NCBI RefSeq assembly: GCF_030272615.1
Contig: NC_081406.1
Coordinates: forward strand, 399,172,939-399,236,938
Source: Cryptomeria japonica
Taxonomy: Eukaryota > Streptophyta > Pinopsida > Cupressales > Cupressaceae
Reading direction: 5' to 3'
DNA length: 64,000 nucleotides
A program made the position numbers and the translations under genes. The notes beneath the pieces were generated by a model. The model had not been told where the DNA came from. It saw only the letters and a list, made by a program, of their open reading frames with translations, and did not search any database. Position 1 is the stretch's first letter, and every line of letters starts with the position of its first letter. Below are positions 1 through 12,584 of the stretch, piece after piece.

Positions 1-1349
1 AAATAGTGCTTCAAATTGCATATGTCTCATTGGTAGAGCTCCTTGATATTTCAAATTTTAAGAGAATATTTGTGTAGTACCTCTCCCCGATCAAACTCTG
101 GTTAACCTAGTTTGACCATGGTTTACCTTATTAACAACTAGCATGGATGGTTGAAACACTATGTATAGATGCCCTGATTCAATATGACAGACTATGCTAG
201 ATGGATAAATTAGTGAATGTTGACCCCTTGTGAATAATTAGACATAATTTTCCTATGTATCATATATCTGTTAGGGGTTTGGGGCCCTATCCTGAACCCA
301 TCATAAGAATATCTTTTTTCTATTATAGACTTATCTTTCAAGATAGAACATTGATACATCATTTTCATGAGACCTTTTGACATATGACCTTCATGAAACT
401 AATGGATAAGATGTATTTTGCATTATGTTGATTCCGGTATTTAGATTGATGATGTTGAGATTCACTTATGCATGCCTAATTCGTGTCTATTTTATATGGT
501 TTTATTGGTATTGCAATGAGTGTATGGTTGCATGAGAATTATTGGGAAAAGTATGTAAACCATGTTATGAAATCTTTTTACCTTGCAGTGCATATTTTGA
601 TGCTGTGTGTTGACATGTAATTCCTTGTGTGTATACATATGCATAATGTTTTGGACATACTAATGTGTGAATTGAGTTGTGTAGGATATTAATGCATGTG
701 ATCATGGAATTATAGGGAGAACTAGGGCCAAACCTATGTGCAATAGTGAAGCCAAGGTTAGTCTATTTGGAGAGACAATACCTCATTTGTAATGTTTTTT
801 ATTTGGTATGAGTAAATGCTTGTGTGTATGTTCAATTGTCAATTGTTAATTTATTCTTCCTAAAAGGACATGCTCAAGTGCAAATTGTGATGTGTTGTAT
901 TTTATGGTGTCACTTGACACTTGTGATGTATTGTGAGATGTCATATGGCATGTCTTTGGGAGGTAAATTGTGAAACCCTATGCATTTTCAAATATCTTGT
1001 AGTGGTCCCAAAAGATAACTTGGTTAAAGAGCCTTTAGTTTGGTCAAATCAAGTTTGACCCGTAGATAAACTTTAGGTGGGTTTTTTGGGGGTCAAACTA
1101 ACTCCTATGGTTGAGGTTAGGTCACTTTTTAGGGCCCACTTGATATACCTATGGGTAAGGGACATTTTTATCCTTATAACCACTCACATGTGATTGCCAA
1201 GTCACTTCGAAAGTGGGTTTTCCAAGATGGACGAAAATTCAGCTTTTTGAAGATTGACCCTTGGTAAGACAACCTTCCATTTAAGTAATTGATGCTCTTC
1301 CCCACCTTACACTTACCTTTTCAGTTTCCTATTTTATAAACCATGTAAG

Positions 1350-2199
1350 TGTTAGGGTTCCCACAGATACTAAGAGGGGGGGGTGAATCAGTATTTGACT
1401 GGTAATGAGATTTTCTTAAAACAGAACATGCAGAACATAAAGTAACAGTGTACCAGTATGCAAGAATTAATGTAATTAACAGAATCAAAAACATCCACAT
1501 GAAAAGAACACCATAACACAAGATGTTTAATGAGGAAACCCGGTGTGGGAAAAACCTCGATGGGATTTGTGACCCACAATATTCACTTACTGGCCAATAA
1601 GAGAATATTACTTACAATAGGGGCCTGCACATGCAGGAAGGCCAACTGCCTAGAGCACACTGCTCAATAAGAAGTCACACTGACTTACAATGAGGATTAT
1701 GCAAATCCAATGATCTGTACTACTTTACAATAGCATCTTCAATGCTAGATTCAGTACCAGTTCTTGCTCTGTTCTTTACATATACCCTTAACCTACAATT
1801 CGCACATTAGGTCTGCTTTATAATTTTCTTTATGCTTCCTATCCATATCCTATAAATGACTACAATGATCTCTTTTATATACAAGATTCATTTTACAATT
1901 TGCCAAATCAGCTTACAATAATAAACAAAATATTACATATCAAAAATCCTGTCGACCTCTGTGCCAGTATACATCTTTTCTTCTGTGTTGGTGTCGGTGC
2001 CGGTGTAGAGTGATCTTGCTGATGCCAGTATAATGTCTTGCTTGAATAATGCTTTACTAGTAGAATGTCTTGTTGGTGCCATAGGATTGCAAGGTTGCCT
2101 ATGTAATTCTTTGCCGATGCCACAGGATTGCAAGGTTGCCATCAATGACAAAACCTTCAATCACACACAATGTCTCATTGGAGTGTCCATATGCCAACA
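1350..2199 (-). mobile_element. S1: solo copia LTR inside the G1 LTR
   Basis: An 850-bp unit has termini TGTTAGGG...GCCAACA and is bounded by a perfect 5-bp duplication GTAAG (1345-1349 and 2200-2204). It has no internal region, primer site or coding frame, so it is a solo LTR left by LTR-LTR recombination. Near its left end it has a G-run followed by GTGAATCA, and then a GGAAACCC/GGGAAAAACC pair. Both are also seen in the minus-strand C2 LTR and, inverted, in the C1 LTRs. That makes it a minus-strand member of the same broad copia group. Confidence 0.85.
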
Positions 2200-2874
2200 G
2201 TAAGAGGGTTGGGAATACCAACCTATGAGCTCTCACCATCCATTTCCAAGGAAGTTGGAAGATGTGAGGAGAGTTATACTTAGGAGGAGAAAAATTCTAA
2301 CTTAGATTTCATTACCCACTCTCCAATCTTGGAGATCAAGAGTTTTGTAGGATTTTAGAATTAAAAAAAAAATTGGCTAAGGAAGGGAAGCTTGTAGCTA
2401 TTTGGATTTATTGATTTGTCTTGGGTTGGAAGCTCTCCATCTCCACAATCCATTTGTAGGAGTTGAGGTTGGTGCATATCACCCTTAGAATTTAAATATG
2501 TTTTCTTGTTGTCTTGTTTCTAAATCTGCATGTTTTAAAAGGTGTTTGTGTGTGATTTATGAGTCTTGATCAATTGTGATTTTGATGTGTTGTGGCATAT
2601 TTTTGTATTTTTTTCATATGACTATGTTATGGGAGTTTAAGACCACACTCACCCTTGGGAGGGTAGAGTAGTCTTGGGGTGAAGGGAGTTTGACAGTCTT
2701 AGGGTGTAGAGCTCTCTTCCGTGAAGAGAGAGATACTTGGATTTGGGATCCTTGCTACATTTTGTTCTTTTATTTCTATAAATTTGGGGGCCATAAGGAG
2801 GGTTTGGTATATTTGCCTTTGGGGGTCATAAGGGGTTTTATTTTGGGTCATGAGAAAACAAGAGAGAGGAAAGA

Positions 2875-2879
<5 letters not shown>

Positions 2880-2913
<34 letters not shown>
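2880..2913. repeat. (GA)n microsatellite
   Basis: An uninterrupted AG/GA dinucleotide run of about 34 bp inside the G1 5' LTR. A plus-strand open frame that spans it simply reads the repeat as alternating Arg/Glu and is not a gene. Confidence 0.95.
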
Positions 2914-2917
<4 letters not shown>

Positions 2918-4435
2918 TGTTGTTATAATAAAATTTAATGGTTAATGTTACAGAGGTATTTGTTGCTCAATATTTTGATAGATCTCCCCTTTGATTTGGT
3001 CCACCTTCACCCCTATGTTTCAAGTCATATTTTGACTTTGTGCAAGCTTGGGAAAAGGGAGTTTATGTGTTACTTTTCTATGTGTGGAAAATCTAAATTT
3101 TGTGTGTGACCATGGCTATAACATGTTTGGTATCTAGTTCTCCCAAGCTCGGGGATGGTCTCTTGTAGGCCTAGGTTGGGAGGTGGACCTCCATGGTCAC
3201 AAATCAAAGGAGTTTATTTGCAAATATATGTTTGGGATATTAGGAGTTGGAAGAAGAAACAAAATTATGTTGTAGAAAAGAAATGATTAATTCCATGTAT
3301 CTTGACATGTATTGGAATATGTGCATTATTGTTCCTAGCTATGTAAAAGTTGAGCTAGTAGTGAAGTTGTTTATTTGTATTACAGAAGAGAAATGTGATA
3401 GTAAAAGCAATGTATTTCTTTATTCTACTATTGGGTACACAAAAATTGAAGTGTATAATGAATATTTTTTGTTCTAATAATTTTCATTTGTTTATTAGCA
3501 AAGAAATGGAGTTAAGATATGCATCCTAAAAATATGTTGTAATATCTATTTGAAAAGAAAGCAAGGCTAGAAGAGATTTATTTCTTAAATAGTATTGAGT
3601 TAAATTTTCCAAATTTTAGTTAATGAGGAAATAAATGATTCCATGATGTTCCCTAAGCTGTATTACACTACTCAAATTTGACCTTAAAGTTAGATTCATT
3701 CCTAATTGGTTATTTCAATTGACAACTTAGAAAGAGGAAAATGTACTTAAAATTGCATCCTCCATTATTGTCTAAATGAGTGTTAGCATGCAATAAGTCC
3801 TTGTTAAAATCTGACTTTAAATTAAGTATTGTTCTACAATACATCTTGCTAGAAAGTTTATCTTTGCATAATAAAGGAAATAAATTTTATTTCAATTTCT
3901 GTTTACATTTAGTAGCCTTAGAGTAAATTGTGACTTCAAGAAATAATAACAGTTTAGGAAGAGAGAGCTTACTGCTAAACATTAGATAATGATTACATCT
4001 CATTTTTTATTTCACATTTTAGCATATAGTTAATAATCTAAACTAGAGAGCTATTATGTTAAAGTAAACATTGGAGAACCAAATTTTAATAGGATTAAAG
4101 AGAGAAAAGTATGGGAGCAGATTTAATCAAACTCCCTATTTAGTGTTGGGATTGGAAAGGAGAAAGGATCTCCATGGAAGGGAGTCCTCATCTCTTTCCC
4201 ATTTCTTCTTTTGTAACCCCTTATTTTGTATACATTATATCCTCATTAAACAAACAAAGAATAATAAATAATGAATGAGAATTAGACCGGCTCTTTGGAA
4301 AAATTGGAAATCTGATATCTACCCACCAAGGAACCTGTGGGTAAATAGATATTTATTTATAAACTCTTATGTATATAATATAACATAACACATGTATAAG
4401 AAAAAAAATATATTTAATTTTTTTTTTGAAGCAAA

Positions 4436-4646
4436 GGGGCGGTGAGGACGGCCACAATGGTGGGGTGACTCACCACTGTGGGCCGCAACCCATAGTGGTG
4501 GGCCGACCCGCCATTGCGGACCAAGGGTGACCAAAGTTGTGGGGTGACCCGCCATTGCGGGCCGCAACCCACAATGGTGGTGCAACCCACCCTTGTGGGC
4601 CTTAACCTGCATGGAAGGCTTGACCTACCCCCCCCCCCCCCCCCCC
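4436..4646. repeat. GC-rich palindromic minisatellite and poly-C tract
   Basis: Degenerate units built around CCGCCATTGCGGGCC and CAACCCACAATGGTGG repeat in both orientations from about 4436 to 4617. They form many small hairpins in an otherwise AT-rich LTR. A 19-base C run follows at 4628-4646. Because of the palindromy, open frames appear on both strands here; they are repeat artefacts. Confidence 0.8.
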
Positions 4647-5774
4647 TCCCTTCATCATCGCCTCCACTCCTCTATCATCGGCCACCTTCCCTATCAAACA
4701 ATCTTGGCATCAGGCAAAATTTTCATCCCTACAAACAATCCAAAATGAAATGGATGGCCTAACATAGTTAGGGAAAATTCAAAAAGGGCCTTTTCAAATA
4801 CATGAATCCTAAAAGATTAATAAAATAATGAGGGGGTTTTTAGAAAACGAATATATAAAAAAAAGCTTAGGGTTGTTTTTATGAGTAAACTTTTCAAATA
4901 CATGTATGTGTATTTAGATAATCAAAGAAGGAATATGTATAATAGTACATCTACATATATTTAATCAGTATAGTGTTTTTGATAGGGGTGTATTTTTATA
5001 CACCAGATTGGGGTATAAAATGGTTTTTGAATAAGTGTATTGGTTTTGCAAAAGGGAGGGTTATTGGTCATTTTAATACAAGTGAAAATATAGAAATAAG
5101 TTAATTAGGAAACAAATGGGCTTTTAATCGTGGTTTTTATATTAGTCCTAAGCAGAAACAATAGTATTGATTTAAATATTATAATGACTTTTTGGGTCAT
5201 CAGATACAATTGTTCATTTAATTAATATTAATTTGTATTAATATAAATGTAGATAGTTATTGATTTGTTTAATATTAAACAAATAATAACCTTAGAGATA
5301 GCATATCAATGGCTGGCATATTTTAATTATTCCTTAGCGAAATTGAGTATATTTTATGAAAATTACATGTAGGAGTAAATAAAACTATTGTGAAATTATA
5401 TTTAGGTGTGGAGTGTAATTTAAAGTCCTTAGCCCTATTTAATAAGTGAATTAATTAATAAAATTAAATTATTAACATCTACTCTAGGGATAGTCTCTAC
5501 AATTAAATTCTAGGAGCCATTCCCTAATGAGGGTAATATTAGCGTAATGACTTAGGGGTTGAATTAACCCTGTTTAGTTAAAATTCAATCTCATAGATTT
5601 GATTTAATAAATATGTTATTGCTCGCATTATAAATCTCATTTTGATGAAACTTAAGTTATCAAATTAGTGAACTTAGTGAGCAACCACATCTGGTCATTA
5701 TGTAAATCACAAGTAAGTAAGCCTTTAAAAAAAAAATTGTTGTATTTTTGCCCAAAAGTTTGGGCATTACATTT

Positions 5775-5788
5775 TGGTATCAGAGCCC
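5775..5788 (+). other. G1 primer binding site
   Basis: TGGTATCAGAGCCC lies three bases after the LTR end at 5771. This is the classic plant site complementary to the 3' end of initiator tRNA-Met. Confidence 0.85.
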
Positions 5789-8700
5789 TAGGCTCATACA
5801 CTGGGAGAAAATGAGCTACATTCATAACCTAGTTGATCTGAACTATGACTTCGAGTATAACACCTAGGTGAAAACCTGCGAAATATTTGCAATAAGGAAG
5901 TAAGGCAAAGTGGATTCATTTTAACCAAAGAATCAACCTATATCAAATCATGGGGTTTCAAGGGGTACCAAAAGCCTTGCAAATCAAAACTTAATAGTCA
6001 TAATGGATATGGTGTTATAGGACCCCAAAACTATGAAATTTTCAAAGGTCCTATAAAAAAAATAATAATAAATATTTTCAATATTTCTAAATTGGTTCTG
6101 ATCATTAACACTTATGAGACTTCTATTCAATTGAATCAAACACACCAATTGAACCCAATCAATAATTTAGTACAAAGAATCAACTATATGTAATATAATA
6201 CTTGTAATATTCAATTGATACAATATTATCAGTTAGGATAATGTCCTTGACATTGAAAAATTAAGCAAGCTACGAAGGTTTGAGATGAAAACCTAGTGAA
6301 CAAGTCAAATGAAACATAGCACAATTGAAATATTAGTGATATAAGATGGTGCTATATTTCTAATTAACATTCAACCCTACGAGGAATTTTATCAAAGATG
6401 GTAAACAATGAGTTCCATATGGGGCACCTTTCAAGAATGAGTTAGGTGGTACCTTTATAAATCTTGGGCAGGAGCATTATCCTTTCCTAATAGATAGGTA
6501 CCTTGAGCATGTGATCATACTGTGATACTCTTCTTGAGACCACCTGTTAAGGGTTCTCATACCAATACAAAGTAGCTTGCAGTGGATAATCTTGAGGATG
6601 ATGGAGGTAATGATGAATAACAATCCACTTGATAAATGAGCCCTAGTAATTCTAAGGGTAATTTAATTTGAGAAGCAAGGAGACACAAACCCTTTGGGTT
6701 AAACAATGGAAATTGCAAATATTTCTTAAAACCCCATGTAGGAAGTCTAGTAATTGGAAATCAAACGATCTGATGGCCTAACTAACCTTTTCGTAAAGTA
6801 CCTATGAAGGGACTAAGTAATTGGTCAAGAGGGATGGAACAAGTTTGGGGATCATTTGAACCCCTACAAAGTTACAAGGAGAAAAAGATGAAACTGGATT
6901 AGATATTCATGGGATGGTTATATGTATTTAACAATCTAAGGTGAAGGTTTAACCAAAATATAATGTGAAACTAGCTATGCGTCAGTTAGAACACTCTTAC
7001 TACTTGTTCATATCTGAAAGAGGTTTCCAAATTGATGACACCCGGGGTGCAAAAGTATAAGTAACATTATGTATGGACGAACCAATATCCAAAGGTTGAT
7101 AAGGCAAATGGAAGATGGGAGGATTAGTATAAATATAGCCAATGACTAAATGAGAATTATTTGGCAAATTGTATATAAGGCTTAAATGTGGATAAGGAAC
7201 CTAATTCATGTGGATCAATAAGGAACAACTTGGAGTCAATTGGAATCTTAAGACCTTTGTAATTATGGTACACCCTTATGATATGGAAATATTGTATGAC
7301 TTGATACTATGGTAGCAAGACAATTTTATTAGCATAAAGATATCTGAAAAATGTCATGGTCGGCAAGCAAGTTACGAAAAGATAAATTCTTTTAGTAAAA
7401 TTGAATTAAAAGGAGGGTGCTGATTTCTATGTTTATCACTTCTTGAGTGCACGCCCTCTTATTCTCATGGTTGCATAAGTGGAATATGTGAGGATAAGTC
7501 AAACTTTCACATCACTAAAGAAGGAACATGGTATGTGTGATAGTAGGAATTAGTTTTCAGGCATTATTGAATTGTACTTGATGATTAGTCCATCCTTGGG
7601 TTGTTCTCAACCAAAATTGTTAATAATTTGACATCATGCTCCTACTTGATGGGAATAAATTGATAGTTAGATATGAAAATGTAAGGAGCTAGCAAAAGGT
7701 GCTAAGAAAAAAAATGATGTTCTTAGTGGAATTATATGATTGCATTGCATGACTCCTAAGTGGTTATAAGTATACAAGCATTGGTTTTATACTCATCTAA
7801 CTACCCCATTAGAAAGAAAGAATAAAAGTATTCATGCATGAGTTACTGTGTAATATTTAACAAATGAGCTATCATATTTTGTTATTTAATGGAAGTCCAA
7901 GAGGAATGCCCGAAGGATGGTAGAATTATTGCATCCATCCGTTAGAATTTAACTATGGTTATCCTAAGTGGATACCGGTTTACATTGGAAAGTGTTGCTT
8001 GTAATGGTAATCATGTAGATGTAAGTGGACCATAATCTATGTAATGAATGTACTCTCATGTGTATAAGATTTTCATGATAATAAATAAATGTAAATAATC
8101 TAATAGCCTTGAGTGTCTAATAATCACTCCTTAATGCACTCAGGATGTGTGATCTTGGGTGATGTGCAGGGGTTACTCCCTGTAGTGTGGCTAAAATGGT
8201 CACCTTGTTTTGAGTTTTTGAGTTTGACGTAGTTTTGACCATATTTTGAATAGTGTTATGTGAATTAGGGGCTAGCACTTTCTCTGATATTTCTTATGAT
8301 GGGAGGACCACTAAATTTTTGTTTCTTTTCATTTGAGTTTTAAAACTTGCCATGTTGTTAATTTTAATGTTTTTTGATTGCCGACATTTTTCTTCTTTCA
8401 TATTGGACTTGGCAAATTTAACTTTTACTTCTATCTTTTGAGGTGTCAAGTGGTCATTTTGAATGTTTGTTTTAGCTAGCCCTAGTTATGTGATCAGTTT
8501 AATGTCTATCATGTTCATTGAACCTCAAATAGTGTGTCAAGGGAGAACACCACAAGGAGTGAAATTAGGCATAAGGAATCAATAAAAAGTATTATATCAA
8601 ATTAAGATAATGGAAACTGTATCCTCTATGATAGAACTCTTTGGGAAATCAATCAAGGTAAAGTATTTGCAAAATGGTGAACTAGACCTGGTGATTTGTG

Positions 8701-9500
8701 TATGTATTAATAAATTGTAGACTTGTTGTGTTGGCACATGCATGGAGATGTTTGCACGGATGCTATTTAAATTAAGTGTTATTATTTTCACCACTCCCTT
8801 AGAATGGGATTATTATATACTTTAATATTTGAGGTTGTGAATGATGTGACCTATATAGCTTGAACCTTTGTACCTATATGTCTAGTTATTGTAAGCCCTA
8901 TAGGTAGTAAGCTACCCTAATTATGGGCGGATTTGAAGAACTTAAACTTGAATATATCTTGTTGCCTTATGGTATGGGAAGAAATCATGCACATAACATA
9001 TATGTAATTAACACCCTTATGAGGCACCTTGATGTAAAATAAGTGAATTCATGCTTTGATAAAGTAAGTTATGAAGTTAATTCTCTTTCTTACTCATTCA
9101 ATGGATTAGGGTTTCAACAAAATAATCATGATTTGAACAAAGCTTTATAAAAAAATATGACTCTTAGAAATTGAATAAGTGAACTAGTATGCGTAACCTA
9201 GGTAATGAAGGATGATGTATCATATTGATATGACTTGATAGTGCATTAACTTAAATGAATTGAGGAATGTGTAAATTAGAACTTGTAAACACCTTCTTGA
9301 GTTAGAAGGAAAATGTAATAAAAATGCTAAGATAAGTGCAGTATGGTGGTAATATCTCTTACATTAGTAAGTTGATTTTTACAATTGCATCTTCCTAGTA
9401 GGCAAGATAACATTTAGAGTAATTTAATGGAATTGTGGGGAATTGTAGGTCCATGTTTACATATCCTAGCCATGCGACTTCCAGGAGTAAGTCAAACCCT
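5789..9500 (+). other. G1 internal region, no coding capacity seen
   Basis: About 3.7 kb of AT-rich sequence between the primer site and the polypurine tract. No frame long enough for gag, protease, reverse transcriptase or integrase is present on either strand; the longest frame is about 65 codons and shows no family motif. I see no tandem repeats or RNA genes. Confidence 0.7.
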
Positions 9501-9511
9501 AAGGGGAAGGA
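9501..9511 (+). other. G1 polypurine tract
   Basis: AAGGGGAAGGA lies directly before the TGTAGTACC start of the 3' LTR. It is the expected plus-strand primer for reverse transcription. Confidence 0.8.
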
Positions 9512-9925
9512 TGTAGTACCTCTCCCCAATCAAACTCTAGTTAACCTAGTTTGACCATGGTTGACCATATGAACAACTTGCATGGATGTTTGGAATACTA
9601 TGTATGATGCTCTGATTCAATATGACAGACTATGTTAGATGGATAAATTAGTGAATGTCGACTCCTTATGGATAATTAGACGTAATTTGCCTATATATCA
9701 TATATCTGTTAGGGGTTTGGGGCCCTATCCCGAACCCATCATAAGATTATCTTTTATTTCTGTTATGGACTTATCTTTCAAGATAGAACCTTGATACATC
9801 ATGGTCAAGAGACATTTTGACATATGACCTTCATGAAACTAATGGATAAGATGTATTCCACATTATGTTATTTCCAGTATTTAGATTGTTGATGTTGAGA
9901 TTCACTTATACATGCTTAATTGGTG
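9512..9925 (+). repeat. G1 3' LTR, first 414 bp, cut by C2
   Basis: Collinear with 73-485. The match stops after ATTGGTG, where the copia terminus TGTTGGTATG begins. In the 5' LTR the same site reads ATTCGTG and runs on uninterrupted, so 9925 is a clean insertion point. Confidence 0.85.
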
Positions 9926-11338
9926 TGTTGGTATGATGAATCAATAAGGATCCAACCAACTACTGAGAGGGGGGGGGTGAATCATTAGATAGAAAAATAA
10001 CTAAAGTTTTCACCAAACTCAAAAACAACCTCTCAAGACAAACTCAGAACTAATTGGTTCAAATACTGAACTAACAAATTGCAATATCATTGTCAAGTAT
10101 GCCGGTTGACTATCATATCAGAATAATAGTAAAACAAATCTAAAACGCTCATACCTTTTGACCAAAATATCCAAATACTTTATTGACATAAGTAAAAGCA
10201 CATTTCAGATTACTGTTGGTCATCTTATCATATCTAAGTGGACTTAGCAGTTAAGAAAATTAACCATAGCAAACATAACCACAAAAACATTCACCACTTG
10301 ACACAATGATTTTGACGTGGAAACCCAAATGGGAAAAACCATGGTGGGGATGAATACCTACAAGTATTCTAAACTCTTCTAAATTTTGCCCTGTTAGGAG
10401 CCAAGTCTCTTAACGCTTTACAATAAGTCTTGTTAGGAACATATCCTGTTAGGGACCACCCGGTTAAGGGATTGACTATAATGCCCTATTAGAAGCAATA
10501 CCCTATTAGGAGTAACCTCAATAGAGGATTTGAAATCCAAGCTAATGGATCACCTGGTTAGAGGATTTAGATAGAACTAAGCCTGTTAGAGCCTACCCAG
10601 TTAAGGACTTTGACTGTTGTAATTGTTAGAGAACATCAGGGGTTTGCTGATCAGGTGAATAACACTAATCTGCTTGATCATATCCTTTTTATGCTCCTAT
10701 CTACCTTTACACATACTGTAGACACATCTCCTGGTTTGGCAACCAATCACTCTTACATTCAACCAAAATTGCCAACACTACAACAAAATAACTCATCAAC
10801 CTTATAAGTAAAACAACAGGCTGGTAACACATCACAAACCTAAGATCTCATAGAGATTATAAACAAATTAGTTCAAGTATGACCATTGGATTACATATAA
10901 ATCATTGCACATGATTCAAGACAACCTCAACCGCTCCTTGATCAATGCTTCATCGATCCCTGTAACTCATCACGCGGTTTCCACTACATGCAATGCACTT
11001 GCTCATTCCCAAGATAAAACCGTTATCTCTACGTACCAAAAACCATTTGAAACTCTTCACATACAGCATACATATGTGGCATAATTATTATTGCTCATCA
11101 TTTTATCATAAACCAATAGAACTAATTCACCAAGCTCCATCGGTTAGTGTTTCAGGGTTTAGCACATCAATAGGTAGGGTTACCGATTGATCTCACTACT
11201 TCTCTAGTAATACTGGTTTCCTTCACAAGCTCACCTACCCATTGCAAAATAACATCATTACAACATCATTACCGATTATAATTGACATCAATGACAAGAT
11301 AATAGTTCATCAATGCAATCTTCATGGAAATTCCAACA
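9926..11338 (-). repeat. C2 3' LTR
   Basis: A 1413-bp LTR with termini TGTTGGTATG...AATTCCAACA. The far side carries ATCTCCCCCTTT, the complement of a polypurine tract, which fixes the orientation as minus. Near the left end is a run of nine Gs followed by GTGAATCA, shared with S1 and (inverted) C1. Several degenerate CCTGTTAG(G) boxes recur between 10390 and 10600. Confidence 0.85.
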
Positions 11339-11625
11339 ATCTCCCCCTTTGGCATTGATGGTAATAAGGTTATCAATACCCTAGATTGTTATGATTGTGA
11401 ATAGGAATCCTGGTTTACATTTTACCATGTACTCTCCTTCAACTGAGTCTCTATGTCTTTATTTGGTAACTGGCTATAGATATTCTCTCTATCACTCATA
11501 TAGTTCTTCTCCTTATAATCATATAATTCTTCTCCCCATTATCATATAATTCTTCTCCCCCTTTGACAACAATGCCAAAGTGAAAGTAAAACATGTAGTG
11601 TCATACTTCACTGTTTTGCATCAAC
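11339..11625 (-). other. C2 polypurine tract and 3' non-coding stretch
   Basis: Positions 11339-11350 are the complement of AAAGGGGGAGAT. A short array then repeats CATATAATTCTTCTCCCC three to four times at about 11495-11570; on the coding strand these are extra purine-rich tracts. No open frame is supported. The stretch ends at TCAAC (11621-11625), the left side of the C1 target duplication. Confidence 0.7.
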
Positions 11626-12584
11626 TGTTGGTATTTTGGTATGGTTTTCACATTGATGTCAACACCTATTAAACCTTATCAACTCTGGCACTTTGGAGAA
11701 TCAGCAACATTCACCGGCAAGCAAATGATCCATGCACAGTCACTGGTATTTGGCACACCGATAGGATATAATGGTCACCGGCACTTGGAATGGCATGGAA
11801 AATAGTTGGTTATGTCAAAGAAATTGTTTGGACACTTTGTCTTTAAGATTTGTTTATTGGCATATTCATATTAGCATATTTGTTCTTATCGGCAAATAGG
11901 TCCTGGTTATACACCGGTAGGTTTATCTTTTCCAGATCCGCATGGCACGCTATATAGATGATTTATTATTGTTGTAAATGCATTAAGCCAACATGTTGAA
12001 TCGATTATTACATCGGGCATTAATTTATTTGTAAATTGATTTTATTGTAATATCCTTTAGAGACGACCTACTAAAATTGGTCCTAGGTTATGATATAAAT
12101 GTAAGATCTTATTTGTAAGATCGGATGTGGAATGTGAAAAAGGATTGTGTGAAGGTATATTTGAGAATAAGCAGAGCTATACACGCAGACATCATTTGAA
12201 GGTGAAGCAAGGTTTTTGTGAAAGCATATCAGAACTACACCAGTACTGAATCCAGCATATGAAGATGTTATTGGATTTAACCATCCAATTGTAGTCAGTG
12301 TGACTCCTATTTTGTGTTTGAGCAGTGAGCTCTTGGCGCTTGGCCTTTCTACATGTGCAGACCCCATTTGTATACACTTACTATCTGCAGTAGTATCATC
12401 TGATTGTGGGTAAGGTTTCCCACCATGGTTTTTCCCCTTACAGGGTTTCCATGTACAAATATTGGTGTTATGTGTTGTGGATGACTTTGTCTTTTTGTTT
12501 CATGCATTAATCCTTATCGGTATTGCAATTAACTGATAAACTGTCTACCAGTATAAAAGACTGGTTTACTGGTATTGAGCATTA
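11626..12584 (+). repeat. C1 5' LTR, first part
   Basis: Collinear with 48435-49412 of the 3' LTR, apart from scattered substitutions and a 20-base gap near 12264. The match breaks after GGTATTGAGCATTA. The intact 3' LTR continues AGTTGTTTTTATTTTG, but here the foreign block begins with CCTTACGAGTGG. Confidence 0.9.

Larger units (their letters stand above)
73..5771 (+). repeat. G1 5' LTR, about 4.85 kb without the nested solo LTR
   Basis: The start is TGTAGTACC, shared with the copy at 9512. The end is ...TTTGGGCATTACA, next to a tRNA-Met-type primer binding site. The span includes the 855-bp S1 insertion (850 bp plus its target duplication). The rest is AT-rich with no protein-coding signal. 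LTRs of this length are unusual; in plants they are known from Ogre-type gypsy elements, but there is no coding evidence to assign this one. It also holds a GA microsatellite and a GC-rich palindromic array, listed separately. Confidence 0.75.
73..9925 (+). mobile_element. G1: long-LTR, non-coding LTR retrotransposon (visible part)
   Basis: The sequence starting TGTAGTACCTCTCCCC at 73 recurs at 9512, with roughly nine in ten positions matching by eye over 413 bp. The 3' copy is preceded by the polypurine run AAGGGGAAGGA. A primer binding site TGGTATCAGAGCCC lies at 5775, three bases after an LTR end reading GGGCATTACA. This gives a plus-strand element with a 5' LTR at 73-5771, an internal part of about 3.7 kb, and a 3' LTR that begins at 9512 and is cut at 9925 by element C2. 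The rest of the 3' LTR must lie beyond the window. The internal part has no gag or pol frame, so the element is non-autonomous (LARD-like) or very old. The left target duplication cannot be confirmed without the right end. Confidence 0.8.

Noticed and set aside
4367-4762. Overlapping 81-82 codon frames on both strands
   Set aside because: Produced by the palindromic GC-rich repeat and poly-C tract.
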